NCBI RefSeq assembly: GCF_000403435.2
Contig: NZ_KE159710.1
Location: 310,001-374,000, forward strand
DNA length: 64,000 nt
Direction: 5' to 3'
DNA from: Oscillibacter sp. 1-3
GTDB lineage: Bacteria; Bacillota; Clostridia; Oscillospirales; Oscillospiraceae
The notes below the pieces were generated by a model, which saw only the letters and a program-made list of their open reading frames with translations, was not told the DNA's origin and did not search any database. The position numbers and the translations under genes are program-made. Numbering within the stretch: the first letter of the stretch is position 1; the number at the start of each line of letters is the position of its first letter. Positions 1 through 7,995 of this stretch are shown here, one piece after another.

Positions 1-160
1 GCAGGCCGGTAAAGCCGTTCTCGGAGTGCAGCACGATGGTCACGCCCTCGGGCAGGCAGTTGGCCACCATGGTGGGCAGGCCGATGCCCAGATTGGCGAT
101 GTCGCCGTCCTTAAATTCTTTCGCCGCACGCTTGGCGATTCTCATCTTCAGATCTGCCAA
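1..160 (-). CDS. ctfB: 3-oxoacid CoA-transferase subunit B (partial)
   Basis: N-terminal 53 residues of the beta subunit of a heterodimeric CoA-transferase; the rest lies beyond the window edge. The visible part carries the LGIGLPTMVAN segment and the HSENG motif, which in this family contains the catalytic glutamate that forms the glutamyl-CoA thioester. The start is taken as TTG at 160 because a GGAGG lies 9 nt upstream; the next in-frame ATG (145) is too far from it. The gene overlaps the 3' end of subunit A by 13 nt, so the two are translationally coupled. With subunit A it would move CoA between acyl-CoA and acetoacetate or a related 3-oxoacid in the cytoplasm. Substrate is inferred from the neighbouring hydroxybutyrate dehydrogenase. 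Confidence 0.9.
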   Translation of the reverse strand, partial: MADLKMRIAKRAAKEFKDGDIANLGIGLPTMVANCLPEGVTIVLHSENGFTGL

Positions 161-837
161 GGCTGCTCACCTCCTACGATATAGTTCACATACACGCCGG
201 CGGTGGTGAAGGTGTCCACATCCACCTCGCCGATCTCCACAACCTTCTCCGCGCCGAGGATGACGGTGTCCGCCGCCATGGCCATGACGTGGTTGAAGTT
301 CTTGGTGGCCTTGGCGCAGCTGAAGTTGCCGAACTTGTCGCAGATGCTGGCCCGGCACAGGGCGAAGTCCGCGCGGAGGGGCAGCTCCAGCAGATACTCC
401 CGGCCCTCGATGGTCAATGTCTCCTTGCCGTCGGCGATGATGGTGCCAACGCCCGTGGGGGTCAGCACGCCGCCCAGGCCCGCGCCGGCGGCGCGGATCT
501 TCTCCGCCAGGGAGCCCTGGGGCACCAGAGTGCATTTCAGGGTGCCGTCGTTCATGCCCTTGCCGATGATGGGGTTCATGCCCACGTGGGAGGCGATGAT
601 GTGGTCGATCATACCCGCGCTGAGGAGCTTGGCCACGCCCCGGTCCGTGGTGCCGGTGACGGAGGCGGGCAGCCCGCCGTCGTTGGCGATGACGGTCAGG
701 TGTTTTACGCCCTTTTCCACCAATGCGTCGATCAGGATCTCCGGCGTCCCGGTCCCCAGGAAGCCGCCCACCATGACGGTCATCCCGTCCTGGATTCCTG
801 CAACAGCTTCCTGGGCTGTTCTCATTTTGTTAATCAT
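148..837 (-). CDS. ctfA: 3-oxoacid CoA-transferase subunit A
   Basis: 229-aa alpha subunit of a family I CoA-transferase. The N-terminus has the GGFLGTGTPE loop, followed by the VIANDGG, SLAEKIRAAGAGLGG and TKNFNHVMAMAADTVI segments found in acetoacetate/butyrate CoA-transferases. The ATG at 837 is chosen for its AGGGAG site 8-10 nt upstream; a longer frame back to 936 would read through palindromic intergenic DNA. It is second in the order hydroxybutyrate dehydrogenase - ctfA - ctfB, all minus strand and probably one sigma-54-dependent transcript. Likely role: activation of acetoacetate made by the dehydrogenase, or use of acyl-CoA. Specificity cannot be read from sequence alone. Confidence 0.92.
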   Translation of the reverse strand: MINKMRTAQEAVAGIQDGMTVMVGGFLGTGTPEILIDALVEKGVKHLTVIANDGGLPASVTGTTDRGVAKLLSAGMIDHIIASHVGMNPIIGKGMNDGTLKCTLVPQGSLAEKIRAAGAGLGGVLTPTGVGTIIADGKETLTIEGREYLLELPLRADFALCRASICDKFGNFSCAKATKNFNHVMAMAADTVILGAEKVVEIGEVDVDTFTTAGVYVNYIVGGEQPWQI

Positions 838-866
838 AGTCTGTTCTCCCTTCTTGGCAAACCATT

Positions 867-915
867 TGTGGGACAAATTTCGTCCCACACAAACGGGCAT
901 GCCCGTTTGCGCAAT
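867..915. repeat. Stacked inverted repeats between bdh and ctfA
   Basis: Three short inverted repeats lie back to back in the leader of ctfA. The first is an 8-bp stem with a 7-nt loop (867-889, TGTGGGAC/GTCCCACA). The second is a perfect 20-bp palindrome (890-909). The third is a 5-bp stem around 909-922. No T-run follows on either strand, so this is not a clear terminator; an mRNA processing or stabilising structure inside the operon is more likely. Confidence 0.5.
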
Positions 916-957
916 GCTGCGCGCCCTGCGGCCCAAGGGCTCCCCTTCCCGCCGGAA

Positions 958-1719
958 TCAGCCCGCAGTCCAACCGCCATCGATGGTCAGCGCGGAACCG
1001 GTGATGTGAGAGGCCGCGTCGGAGCAGAGGAATTTGATGACCTCGGCAATATCCGTGGGCTCCAGCAGCGTCTTAATGGCCGCTTTCTGCAGCATGATTT
1101 TGCTGACCACCTCGTCCTCGCTGATGCCGTGGTTCCGGGCCTGGTCCGCAATCTGGTTGTCAACCAGGGGCGTGCGCACATAGGCGGGGCAGACGGAGTT
1201 GACGGTGATGCCGTAGGGCCCGCCCTCCAGACCGGCGGTTTTGGTCAGTCCGGTCAGGCCGTGCTTTGCGGACACATAGGCGGATTTGAACTCAGAAGCC
1301 ACCAGACCGTGGATGGAGTTGAGATTGATGATCCGGCCCCACTTCTGCGCCTTCATCTCCGGCCACACATACTTGGTCAGTAAGAAGGGAGAGGTCAGCA
1401 TAAGGTTGATGATGTAGTCCCAGCGGTCCTCCGGAAACTCCTCGATAGAGCAGACATGCTGGATGCCGGCGATGTTCACCAGGATATCGGTCTTTCCGTA
1501 CTTCTCCCTGGCGTAGTCCGTCACGGCTTTGCATCCCTCCCGCTTGCTCAGGTCCACGGCGAAGGGATCTCCGCCGATCTTCGCGGCGGACTCGGCCAGA
1601 AGGGTTTCATTCATATCGGCCATAACGACCGCCGCCCCCTCCCGGGCAAGCGCCTCCGATGTGGCATAGCCCATGCCGCTGGCAGCACCCGTGACGATAG
1701 CAACCCGATTTTTCAACAT
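958..1719 (-). CDS. 3-hydroxybutyrate dehydrogenase (SDR family)
   Basis: 253-aa short-chain dehydrogenase/reductase. It has the Rossmann motif TGAASGMG near residue 10, an NIAG motif, the catalytic Ser in NLNSIHG, and the Tyr-x-x-x-Lys pair in SAYVSAKHG. The HGLVASEFKSAYVSAKHG stretch, TPLVDNQI and the DGGWTAG end are characteristic of D-beta-hydroxybutyrate dehydrogenases, which interconvert 3-hydroxybutyrate and acetoacetate with NAD. Start ATG at 1719 has AGGAGG 7-10 nt upstream; an upstream in-frame extension would cover the sigma-54 promoter and is rejected. First gene of the bdh-ctfAB transcript, so its acetoacetate product can be activated by the CoA-transferase encoded next door. Confidence 0.9.
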   Translation of the reverse strand: MLKNRVAIVTGAASGMGYATSEALAREGAAVVMADMNETLLAESAAKIGGDPFAVDLSKREGCKAVTDYAREKYGKTDILVNIAGIQHVCSIEEFPEDRWDYIINLMLTSPFLLTKYVWPEMKAQKWGRIINLNSIHGLVASEFKSAYVSAKHGLTGLTKTAGLEGGPYGITVNSVCPAYVRTPLVDNQIADQARNHGISEDEVVSKIMLQKAAIKTLLEPTDIAEVIKFLCSDAASHITGSALTIDGGWTAG

Positions 1720-1796
1720 AGCAGTTTCCTCCTGAAATATAAGATTACGGCGCCAGGCTCCAAGGTCTTGCCCCTCTACCGCTGCCAGCTTATTCA

Positions 1797-1812
1797 AGCA
1801 AAAAATATGCCA
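1797..1812 (-). promoter_or_regulatory. Sigma-54 (-24/-12) promoter of bdh-ctfAB
   Basis: On the minus strand the sequence TGGCATATTTTTTGCT matches the sigma-54 consensus TGGCACr-N4-TTGCw at all but one position, with the invariant GG and GC exactly 10 nt apart. It lies about 75 nt upstream of the bdh start and directly downstream of the gene for a sigma-54-dependent activator. Confidence 0.88.
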
Positions 1813-1927
1813 GCTCTCCCCCACTCTCTAAAACCCAGAGATTGCAGGAAAAAGCTGGCATATACTGTCTGTAAATTTTTTGCTCTCAGCGTTTTCTGGC
1901 AGAAACGCCAAAAAAACGAAAGAGCAT

Positions 1928-2006
1928 CCGTACATCTCTGTACGTTTTGATTTCAATCTGTAAGATTTTCCGTACATTACCAAAAATGTGTTGGTTTTCC
2001 GTACGG
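1928..2006. promoter_or_regulatory. Probable activator binding sites (CGTACA repeats)
   Basis: A perfect inverted repeat CGTACA-N4-TGTACG (1929-1944) lies about 117 bp upstream of the sigma-54 promoter. Further half-sites are at 1971-1976 (CGTACA) and 1999-2006 (CCGTACGG). Position and symmetry fit upstream activator sequences for the adjacent enhancer-binding protein. The region 1720-2010 holds nothing else apart from an 11-bp inverted repeat (1805-1815 with 1853-1863) that overlaps the promoter. Confidence 0.6.
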
Positions 2007-2010
2007 ATAT

Positions 2011-3432
2011 TCAAACACTCCCCTCTCCTTCACAGTCGTCATTCCCGCCTGTAAGCCGGTGCTGTGCCATTTTTTCATACAGTGTGGTCCTGCTGATCCC
2101 CAGCGCTTTGGCTGCTTTGGTCTTACAGCCGCCGTTAGTCAGCAGGGCATTGACCAGCACCTGCCGTTCCGCAGCCTCCATCATCTCCTTCAAAGTCTTC
2201 TCAGAGGCAGGCGCAAAATCCATATCCCCGCCGGTGATTCCCGCCGGCAGGTGCTTTCCCCTGACAATCCGGTCCTTTCCAATAAAATTGATGGACCGCT
2301 CCAACACGTTTTCCAATTCCCGTACATTCCCAGGCCACTCATAACGGGTGAGCAGCTCCATCGCGTCCTTGGAGATGGCCGCTATGCTCACGCCCTCCCG
2401 CGCGGCAATCTTCCGGGACAGCGCCTTGACCAAAAGGGGGATGTCCTCCCTGCGGTCCCGCAGAGCGGGGATATTCAAAGAGACCACGTTCAGTCGGTAG
2501 TAGAGGTCCGCACGGAACTTATCCTCCTGCACCAGGCTCCGCAGGTCCTTGTTAGTGGCCGCGATAATCCGCACGTCAATGCGCTCGCTGACGCTGGAGC
2601 CGATCTTGCGGATCTCCCGCTCCTGGAGGGCCCGCAGCAGCTTCACCTGGAGCGGCAGGGGAATATCGCCGATCTCGTCCAGGAAGATGGTTCCGCCGTT
2701 GGCGGCCTGAAACAGCCCCTGTTTACCGCCCTTCCTCGCCCCGGTAAATGCCCCTTCCACATAGCCGAAGAGCTCCGACTCAATGAGCTCCTGGGACATG
2801 GTGCCGCAGTTGACCACAACGAAGGGCGCCCCTGCCCGCGCACTGGCCTGGTGGATCGCGTGGGCAAAGAGCTCTTTTCCCGTTCCGCTCTCGCCCAGAA
2901 TCAGAATGCTGGAACTGGTCTTGGACACCTGGCGCACCACCTCTTTCAGCTCCTTGATGGAAAGGCTCTTTCCGATAATATCATCCACGGAATAACGGGC
3001 GGTACTGACCTGCTCAAAGGCCTTCTTGTACAGGTTCAGCTCCATAATCATGGTATCCATCTTCTTGCTGAGATCCTGCAAATCCTTCATATTCCGCAGC
3101 AGTACCCGGCCGAAGGCACCGATGACCTCTCCGTTTTTGAAGATGGGAATCCGGGAGGCGATCATCTTCTCCCCCTTAATGACCTGCGCAACACCTACCT
3201 CGGGTATGCCGCTCTTGGCCACAGTGTCCATCCGCGTGTTCTCAATGACCTCTTTGACGTGCCGACCCACCACCAGCCCAGGGTCCACCTCCAGGAATTC
3301 CGCATAGGAGGTAGAAAGAGCCTCTATGTAACCGTCCTGATCCACAATGACGATCCGTTCATCCACCGCCGACAGCATGGTATCCAGCAGAATTCCCGCC
3401 TCAATGCTCTTCTTTCGCCTGACCTGTGTCAA
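2011..3432 (-). CDS. Sigma-54-dependent transcriptional activator (PAS-AAA+-HTH)
   Basis: About 473 aa. An N-terminal PAS domain (roughly residues 20-130) is followed by a helical linker and an AAA+ domain with Walker A GESGTGKE near residue 180, the sigma-54 contact loop GAFTGA near 225, Walker B GGTIFLDEIGD and the arginine-finger region FRADLYYRLNV. A Fis-type helix-turn-helix (AKALGISRTTLYEKM) ends the protein. It should bind upstream of and activate the sigma-54 promoter of the bdh-ctfAB operon immediately downstream. The start is uncertain: TTG at 3432 follows a G-rich site, and ATG at 3378 is possible. The open frame continues upstream into a MITE copy at 3516-3676, but that part translates the repeat and is not believed. 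Confidence 0.9.
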   Translation of the reverse strand: MTQVRRKKSIEAGILLDTMLSAVDERIVIVDQDGYIEALSTSYAEFLEVDPGLVVGRHVKEVIENTRMDTVAKSGIPEVGVAQVIKGEKMIASRIPIFKNGEVIGAFGRVLLRNMKDLQDLSKKMDTMIMELNLYKKAFEQVSTARYSVDDIIGKSLSIKELKEVVRQVSKTSSSILILGESGTGKELFAHAIHQASARAGAPFVVVNCGTMSQELIESELFGYVEGAFTGARKGGKQGLFQAANGGTIFLDEIGDIPLPLQVKLLRALQEREIRKIGSSVSERIDVRIIAATNKDLRSLVQEDKFRADLYYRLNVVSLNIPALRDRREDIPLLVKALSRKIAAREGVSIAAISKDAMELLTRYEWPGNVRELENVLERSINFIGKDRIVRGKHLPAGITGGDMDFAPASEKTLKEMMEAAERQVLVNALLTNGGCKTKAAKALGISRTTLYEKMAQHRLTGGNDDCEGEGSV

Positions 3433-3515
3433 TGCTATCCCCCCCGTATATGCCGTACGCTCTGCGGCAGCCCCCGCTCGCGGCTTCCGCCCTGCCGGAC
3501 GCTTGCTTTGATGTA

Positions 3516-3676
3516 GGCCCTGTTTGAAAAATAGCAAAATGCCCAACGGCGAGAAATTTTTTTGCCGGTCAAGGCGATTTGACACCGCCATACTCTGCGT
3601 ATGGCAAGGAAAATCAGCGCAGAGCGGCGGAAAAAGATCCGTCGCTTGGGCGTTTTGACATTTTTCAAACATGGTC
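3516..3676. mobile_element. MITE copy A (161 bp)
   Basis: One of four related 160-161-bp elements in the window (others at 15391, 15601 and 58292), all in the same orientation. Ends GGCC(c/t)TGTTTGA and TCAAACA(a/t)GG form terminal inverted repeats; internal complementary blocks (GCCCAACGGCGA with the TGGGCG region) let the whole element fold back. A TA precedes the left end (3514-3515); the right-hand TA has decayed to CA. No coding capacity. Confidence 0.75.
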
Positions 3677-4264
3677 CAGTCCAGTTTACCAAAAATGGAA
3701 ACGATGTTCAACTTTATTTTTCGGTCAGTCACGCATTGATCATCATGTCTCGAAGAACTTACAAGGGTTTGCCAAATTCCTCATTCCCGAATCACCGGCA
3801 ATGCCCACTATGTGGCCTGCCGGCATATGGTTTATTGCTCACAGCATGGCGAAGGACACAGGCTGGTGTGCTGCCCGGATGGTATTTCAGCCCTCCGGCA
3901 GCGGGATCGAACGCCGTCTTCTTTCACGACTGCATCAAAAAACAATATGAAGTAATTGAAATTAGCAAAGGAATATGTTACCATAAACATAACAACAGCC
4001 GAGCGGCCTGAACCGGGCCGCAAAATAACTCTTAGGCGGCAGATAAAAAGCTTGGAAAATATTCGCCGTATCTGGAGCTGAGAAACTGCTTTACGGCTTT
4101 GGGCAAACGAACCGTATACAGACACGCTGATTCATGGAACGCAAGGCAGCCGGCGTCCTCCAGCCCTTTGGTCCGTGTCATTGAGACTGTCCGAAAAACC
4201 ACGGTCCAGCAAGCATTTACTTTTAGAAGTTTTGTCATACGACAGAAAGGGCGGATGAGCTCTT
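3677..4264. other. Intergenic region, no convincing gene
   Basis: About 590 bp between MITE copy A and the histidine kinase. A minus-strand frame at 4032-4238 could encode 68 residues but has no ribosome binding site and starts only 26 bp from the divergent kinase start. I see no clear promoter. The kinase start at 4265 follows AAAGGGCGGATGAG. Confidence 0.4.
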
Positions 4265-6370
4265 ATGCGGAAATATGAGCGGAAAGAGCAGCGCTCTCTG
4301 ATTCTCAGCGAGCAGACTTTTCCCATCATCGAGCAGATCACTGCGGGAATGCCCGGCGGTTTTTTCATTTATCACGCCGATGAGGAAGAGCGTCTGATTT
4401 ACGCCAATCAGGCGCTGATTCAGATATACGGCTGCAAAAGTCTGGAAGAATTTCAGGAGTATACCGGCTATACATTTCAAGGGCTGCTCCACCCAGAGGA
4501 TATAGAAGCGACCCAGCAGAGCATCAAACAGCAGATTTTTACACACGGCAGCGATCTGGACCACGTGGAATACCGCATTGTGCGGAAGGACGGCACGGTC
4601 CGGTGGATTGAGGACTTCGGGCACTTTGTCCGCACCGACCTCTACGGCGATGTCTTTTACGTTTTTGTGGAGGACGCCACGGAAAAACACTTCAAAGCGA
4701 TCAATGACGCTCAAACGGTCCAGCTGGCCCAGGAACGTCTGGAGGCGCTGGAGGCGCTGGAGCATGAAACCACGGCGCTGAAACTGGTACACGAGATCCT
4801 GAGCTCCGGGATGTGGACCATGGAGTTTAACCGGCAGGGGCAGATGGTCAGAGTCTTCTGGAGCCAGGATTTCCGCGCCATGATCGGCTATAAGGACGAG
4901 GAGGACTTTCCCAATGTCCTCTCCTCATGGTCGGATCTGCTCCACCCCGAGGACCATGACCGGGTGCTGAGGGAATACTATGCCACCATTGAGGATTACA
5001 CCGGCCGGCGGCTTTACAATGTGGAGTACCGCCTCTTGACCAAGGACCGGGGCTATCGCTGGTTCCAAGCCACAGGCAAGCTCTCCCGACGGGAGGACGG
5101 CACACCCATCACTTACGTAGGTATGTTCGTGGATATTACGGAGCGCAAGGAGACGGACGAAAAGCTCCAAGAACAGCATAAGCTTTTGGAGGAAGCGCTG
5201 GTCAAGGCCCAGCGTGCCTCCCAGGCCAAGACCATGTTCCTCAACAACATGTCTCACGATATTCGCACCCCCATGAACGCCATCATCGGCTTCACAAATC
5301 TGGCGGCAACCCATCTGGACAACCAGGAGCTGGTACGGGACTATCTGAGCAAAATTACAGCCTCCTCCAGCCACCTCCTCAGTCTCATCAACGATGTGCT
5401 GGACATGAGCCGCATTGAGAGCGGAAGGGTGGTCATTGATGAGGCGCCCTGCAGCCTGCCCCAGCTTCTGATCGACCTTCAGTCCATCCTGCGGGCCGAC
5501 CTTGATACCAAGGGACTGAACTTCCGCATGGACGGCCACGCCCTGCTCCATCCCTATGTGATCTGCGATCAGCTGCGGCTGAACCAGGTGTTGCTGAACA
5601 TATTGAGCAACGCGCTGAAATTCACGCCTGCCGGCGGGCATATATCCATTTCAGCCGCCGAGCGGCCCGGAGACGCGGCGGACAGCGCCGTCTATGAATT
5701 CTGCATTCAGGACACGGGCATCGGCATGGCTCCGGAGTTTCTGGAGCATATCTTTGAGCCCTTTGAGCGGGAGCGGACTTCCACTGTCAGCGGCATCCAG
5801 GGTACTGGGCTGGGCATGTCCATTACCAAAAACCTGGTCGAGCTGATGAAAGGACGGATCACCGTGGAGAGCCGGCAGGGACAGGGCAGCACTTTCATCT
5901 GCACGTTTCCCTTCCGCCTCAGCGAGGCCCCGGACGCACAGGAGACACTGGAGAGCCCCTGCCCGCAGCAGCCCGCCGGCTGGCACATCCTGCTGGCCGA
6001 GGACAACGAGCTGAATCGGGAGATTGCCGTGACCATTCTGGAGGAGGCTGGCTGCATTATGGATGTAGCCTCAGACGGAGCTGAGGCGGAGGAAAAGGTC
6101 CGCAATTCCCTGGACGCTCCCTACGATCTGGTCCTTATGGACATCCAAATGCCTGTGATGGACGGCATCGAAGCCACCAAAGCCATCCGCGCCATGGCCG
6201 ATCCCCGGCTGGCCCGCCTGCCCATTGTTGCCATGACTGCCAACGCCTTTGAGGAGGATCGCCAGCGCGTTCTCTCCGCCGGCATGAACGGCCATTTGGG
6301 CAAGCCCATCGACGTGGACAAGCTGTTTACAACATTACAGAACATTCTGGGTAGTGAACAATCGGGATAA
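4265..6370 (+). CDS. Hybrid sensor histidine kinase (PAS-PAS-HisKA-HATPase-REC)
   Basis: 701 aa with no membrane segment, so a cytoplasmic sensor. Two PAS domains (about 20-140 and 175-305) are joined by a coiled coil. They are followed by a HisKA dimerisation domain with the phosphoacceptor His331 in MSHDIRTPMNA, an HATPase_c domain (N box LLNILSNALKF, then DTGIGM and GTGLGMS), and a C-terminal receiver with the phosphoacceptor Asp626 in LVLMDIQMPVMDG. No cognate output protein is adjacent; phosphotransfer may go to a distant Hpt or regulator. Its neighbours are the sigma-54 activator and the sialate locus, but nothing in the sequence ties it to either. The ligand is unknown. Confidence 0.93.
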   Translation: MRKYERKEQRSLILSEQTFPIIEQITAGMPGGFFIYHADEEERLIYANQALIQIYGCKSLEEFQEYTGYTFQGLLHPEDIEATQQSIKQQIFTHGSDLDHVEYRIVRKDGTVRWIEDFGHFVRTDLYGDVFYVFVEDATEKHFKAINDAQTVQLAQERLEALEALEHETTALKLVHEILSSGMWTMEFNRQGQMVRVFWSQDFRAMIGYKDEEDFPNVLSSWSDLLHPEDHDRVLREYYATIEDYTGRRLYNVEYRLLTKDRGYRWFQATGKLSRREDGTPITYVGMFVDITERKETDEKLQEQHKLLEEALVKAQRASQAKTMFLNNMSHDIRTPMNAIIGFTNLAATHLDNQELVRDYLSKITASSSHLLSLINDVLDMSRIESGRVVIDEAPCSLPQLLIDLQSILRADLDTKGLNFRMDGHALLHPYVICDQLRLNQVLLNILSNALKFTPAGGHISISAAERPGDAADSAVYEFCIQDTGIGMAPEFLEHIFEPFERERTSTVSGIQGTGLGMSITKNLVELMKGRITVESRQGQGSTFICTFPFRLSEAPDAQETLESPCPQQPAGWHILLAEDNELNREIAVTILEEAGCIMDVASDGAEAEEKVRNSLDAPYDLVLMDIQMPVMDGIEATKAIRAMADPRLARLPIVAMTANAFEEDRQRVLSAGMNGHLGKPIDVDKLFTTLQNILGSEQSG

Positions 6371-6402
6371 GCCGGTATCTCTTTATGTAAAACAAGACAA
6401 AT

Positions 6403-6431
6403 GGAAAGACACACTGAAAGTGTGTCTTTCC
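6403..6431. terminator. Bidirectional terminator
   Basis: Perfect 13-bp stem (GGAAAGACACACT / AGTGTGTCTTTCC) with a 3-nt loop between the convergent kinase and lyase genes, followed by GTTTGTT on the plus side and by a T-rich tract (ATTTGTCTTGTTTT) on the minus side. Confidence 0.8.
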
Positions 6432-6447
6432 GTTTGTTCCGCTTGAA

Positions 6448-7356
6448 TCAGCAGTATTTGGCAATGGCAGAACGAATCATCTCATGGGCCTGGACGACCG
6501 TTTCCTGATCGCCGGGCTCCAGCTCCAGCAAAGGCGCCCGGACGCCGCCGATGTCCGGCCCGCCCTGGAGACGGAGGATCTCCTTGATTACGGCGTACAT
6601 ATTCCCCTGAGCGGAGCACATCTTATAGATGATCCGGCAGCACTCGTTTTGGACCTCCCGCCCCTTGGCCAGTTCTCCGGCTTGGAAACAGCGGAAAATC
6701 TCCAGATACAGCTCCGGCATGGCGGCGTAGGTGCCACCGATGCCACCGGCGGCGCCGGCGGCCAGACCGCTGAGGAGCTGCTCGTCGGGTCCATTGAAGA
6801 CCAAGGCCCCCTCGTCGTGCCACATCTGAATATCCTGGACGGGCATGGAAGAGTTTTTCACCCCGATTACCCGGGGATTTTTCAGCATCTCCTGGAGCAG
6901 GGGCACCGTCAGGGCCACGCCCGCCAGCTGGGGGATGTTGTAGATCACAAAATCCGTGTTGGGGGCGGCTTCGGAGATGTCGTTCCAGTACTTGCCGATG
7001 CCCTTGGGCGGCAGGTGGAAATAGATGGGCGGGATCGCGGCCACGGCGTCCACACCCAGTCTCTCGGCGTGGGCGGCCAGCTCCCGGCTGTCGGCGGTGT
7101 TGTTGCAAGCCACATGAGCGATGATGGTCATCTTACCGCCCACCTCGGACATGACGTTCTCCAGGGTTTCCTTCCGCTCGGCCACGCTCTGGTAAATGCA
7201 CTCGCCGGAGGATCCGCCCACATACATTCCCTGTACGCCCTTGTCCAGCAGGTATTTCGCAAGAAGCCGGGCCGCCTTGCCGTCCACTCTGCCATCCCTA
7301 TCGTAGCAGGCGTAAAAGGCGGGGAAAATGCCCTGGTATTTGGAGAGGTCTCTCAT
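6448..7356 (-). CDS. nanA: N-acetylneuraminate lyase-like (DapA/NanA family)
   Basis: 302-aa (beta/alpha)8 aldolase of the dihydrodipicolinate synthase/NAL family. It shows GGSSGE near the N-terminus, the catalytic Tyr in FVIYNIP and the Schiff-base Lys in VIGVKNSS. Start ATG at 7356 has GAGGAG 8 nt upstream; a GTG nine bases earlier is in frame but too close to that site. It follows the YhcH gene closely, at the end of the ABC transporter operon. Expected reaction: N-acetylneuraminate to N-acetylmannosamine and pyruvate. The YhcH, epimerase and RpiR neighbours support sialate over other DapA-family substrates, but specificity is inferred. Confidence 0.85.
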   Translation of the reverse strand: MRDLSKYQGIFPAFYACYDRDGRVDGKAARLLAKYLLDKGVQGMYVGGSSGECIYQSVAERKETLENVMSEVGGKMTIIAHVACNNTADSRELAAHAERLGVDAVAAIPPIYFHLPPKGIGKYWNDISEAAPNTDFVIYNIPQLAGVALTVPLLQEMLKNPRVIGVKNSSMPVQDIQMWHDEGALVFNGPDEQLLSGLAAGAAGGIGGTYAAMPELYLEIFRCFQAGELAKGREVQNECCRIIYKMCSAQGNMYAVIKEILRLQGGPDIGGVRAPLLELEPGDQETVVQAHEMIRSAIAKYC

Positions 7357-7368
7357 TGTTGTCACTCC

Positions 7369-7827
7369 TCAATCATCAATAATTCGTACCTTGAAGACCA
7401 CCTTGCTCACAGTCTCCGGGCCGTCCAGCTGCATCTTAATGCGGTGGGCATCCCCTGGAAAGACCGTCAGGAAGTCCCCGGGGGAGAGCGTCAGCTTGTA
7501 GTGTCCCCGGCCCCGGTAGGCGTAGAAGTCGTTGGCCTCCGTGCGGTCGAATTCCTCCAGCGCCTCTGGCGGGGCGATCTCCACGCCCTCAGAGCCGTCC
7601 ACCATGATGTGAATGTCCAGATATTTTTTGTGGGCTTCAAAGAAAGTGTCCTCCGCCGGGACGGTCTCGTAGGTGAAGCGGGTGGCGTAGACATCGCCGC
7701 CTTTGAGTTCCGTGCGCTCCGGACCCACGCCGGCGAGAAATTCCGGCGTAATGTGGTCCAGAGCGAGGTCCAGATTTGGGTGGATGCCCCGGTAAGCCGG
7801 GGCGTCCTTGTTTTTGGCATAGATCAT
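7369..7827 (-). CDS. YhcH/YjgK/YiaL family protein (probable sialate anomerase)
   Basis: 152-aa cupin-like protein of the YhcH/EbgC family, with YLDIHIMVDG, HYKLTLSPGDFLTVFPGDAH and a C-terminal VVFKV strand. Members linked to nan genes have been shown to act as N-acetylneuraminate anomerases, speeding conversion of the alpha anomer to the form used by the lyase. The metal-type His and Glu residues (DIH, GDAH) are present. ATG 7827 follows AAGGAGAC. It lies between the transporter genes and the lyase gene, supporting a sialate role. Confidence 0.82.
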   Translation of the reverse strand: MIYAKNKDAPAYRGIHPNLDLALDHITPEFLAGVGPERTELKGGDVYATRFTYETVPAEDTFFEAHKKYLDIHIMVDGSEGVEIAPPEALEEFDRTEANDFYAYRGRGHYKLTLSPGDFLTVFPGDAHRIKMQLDGPETVSKVVFKVRIIDD

Positions 7828-7927
7828 ATTGTCTCCTTGTTTTACGGGGGCAGGCGCAGCCTTCAAGGACAGGGCGGGACTTGGCTGCTGTCCTTTTTGC
7901 ATGCCGCCTGCGCTACACGCGGCGCCG

Positions 7928-7974
7928 CAGGGGCTCTGCCCCTGCACCCCGCAAGCTTTTTGAAAAAAGCTTGC
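7928..7974. repeat. Two hairpins between permease and yhcH genes
   Basis: An 8-bp stem GCAGGGGC/GCCCCTGC with a 3-nt loop (7928-7946) is followed by an 11-bp stem GCAAGCTTTTT/AAAAAGCTTGC with a 2-nt loop (7951-7974). The pair sits just after the permease stop codon. It resembles dispersed palindromic intergenic repeats common in these genomes and may attenuate read-through into yhcH-nanA. Confidence 0.55.
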
Positions 7975-7995
7975 GCAAAAACCTTTATCTGCCGT

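Noticed and set aside
2059..3516. Long open frame antisense to the sigma-54 activator (and similar ones at 6484-8346, 8422-9711, 25037-26521)
   Set aside because: Low-complexity His/Gly/Gln-rich translation with no family match or ribosome site; caused by GC-rich codon use of the real gene on the other strand.
3433..3732. N-terminal extension of the sigma-54 activator
   Set aside because: The extra residues translate MITE copy A; the same peptide appears from the other MITE copies.
4032..4238. 68-codon minus-strand frame before the histidine kinase
   Set aside because: The peptide looks fairly protein-like, but there is no ribosome site and only 26 bp to the divergent gene; kept as unproven.
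7928..7974. CRISPR-like repeats at tandem hairpins
   Set aside because: Two different palindromes with no spacer periodicity.
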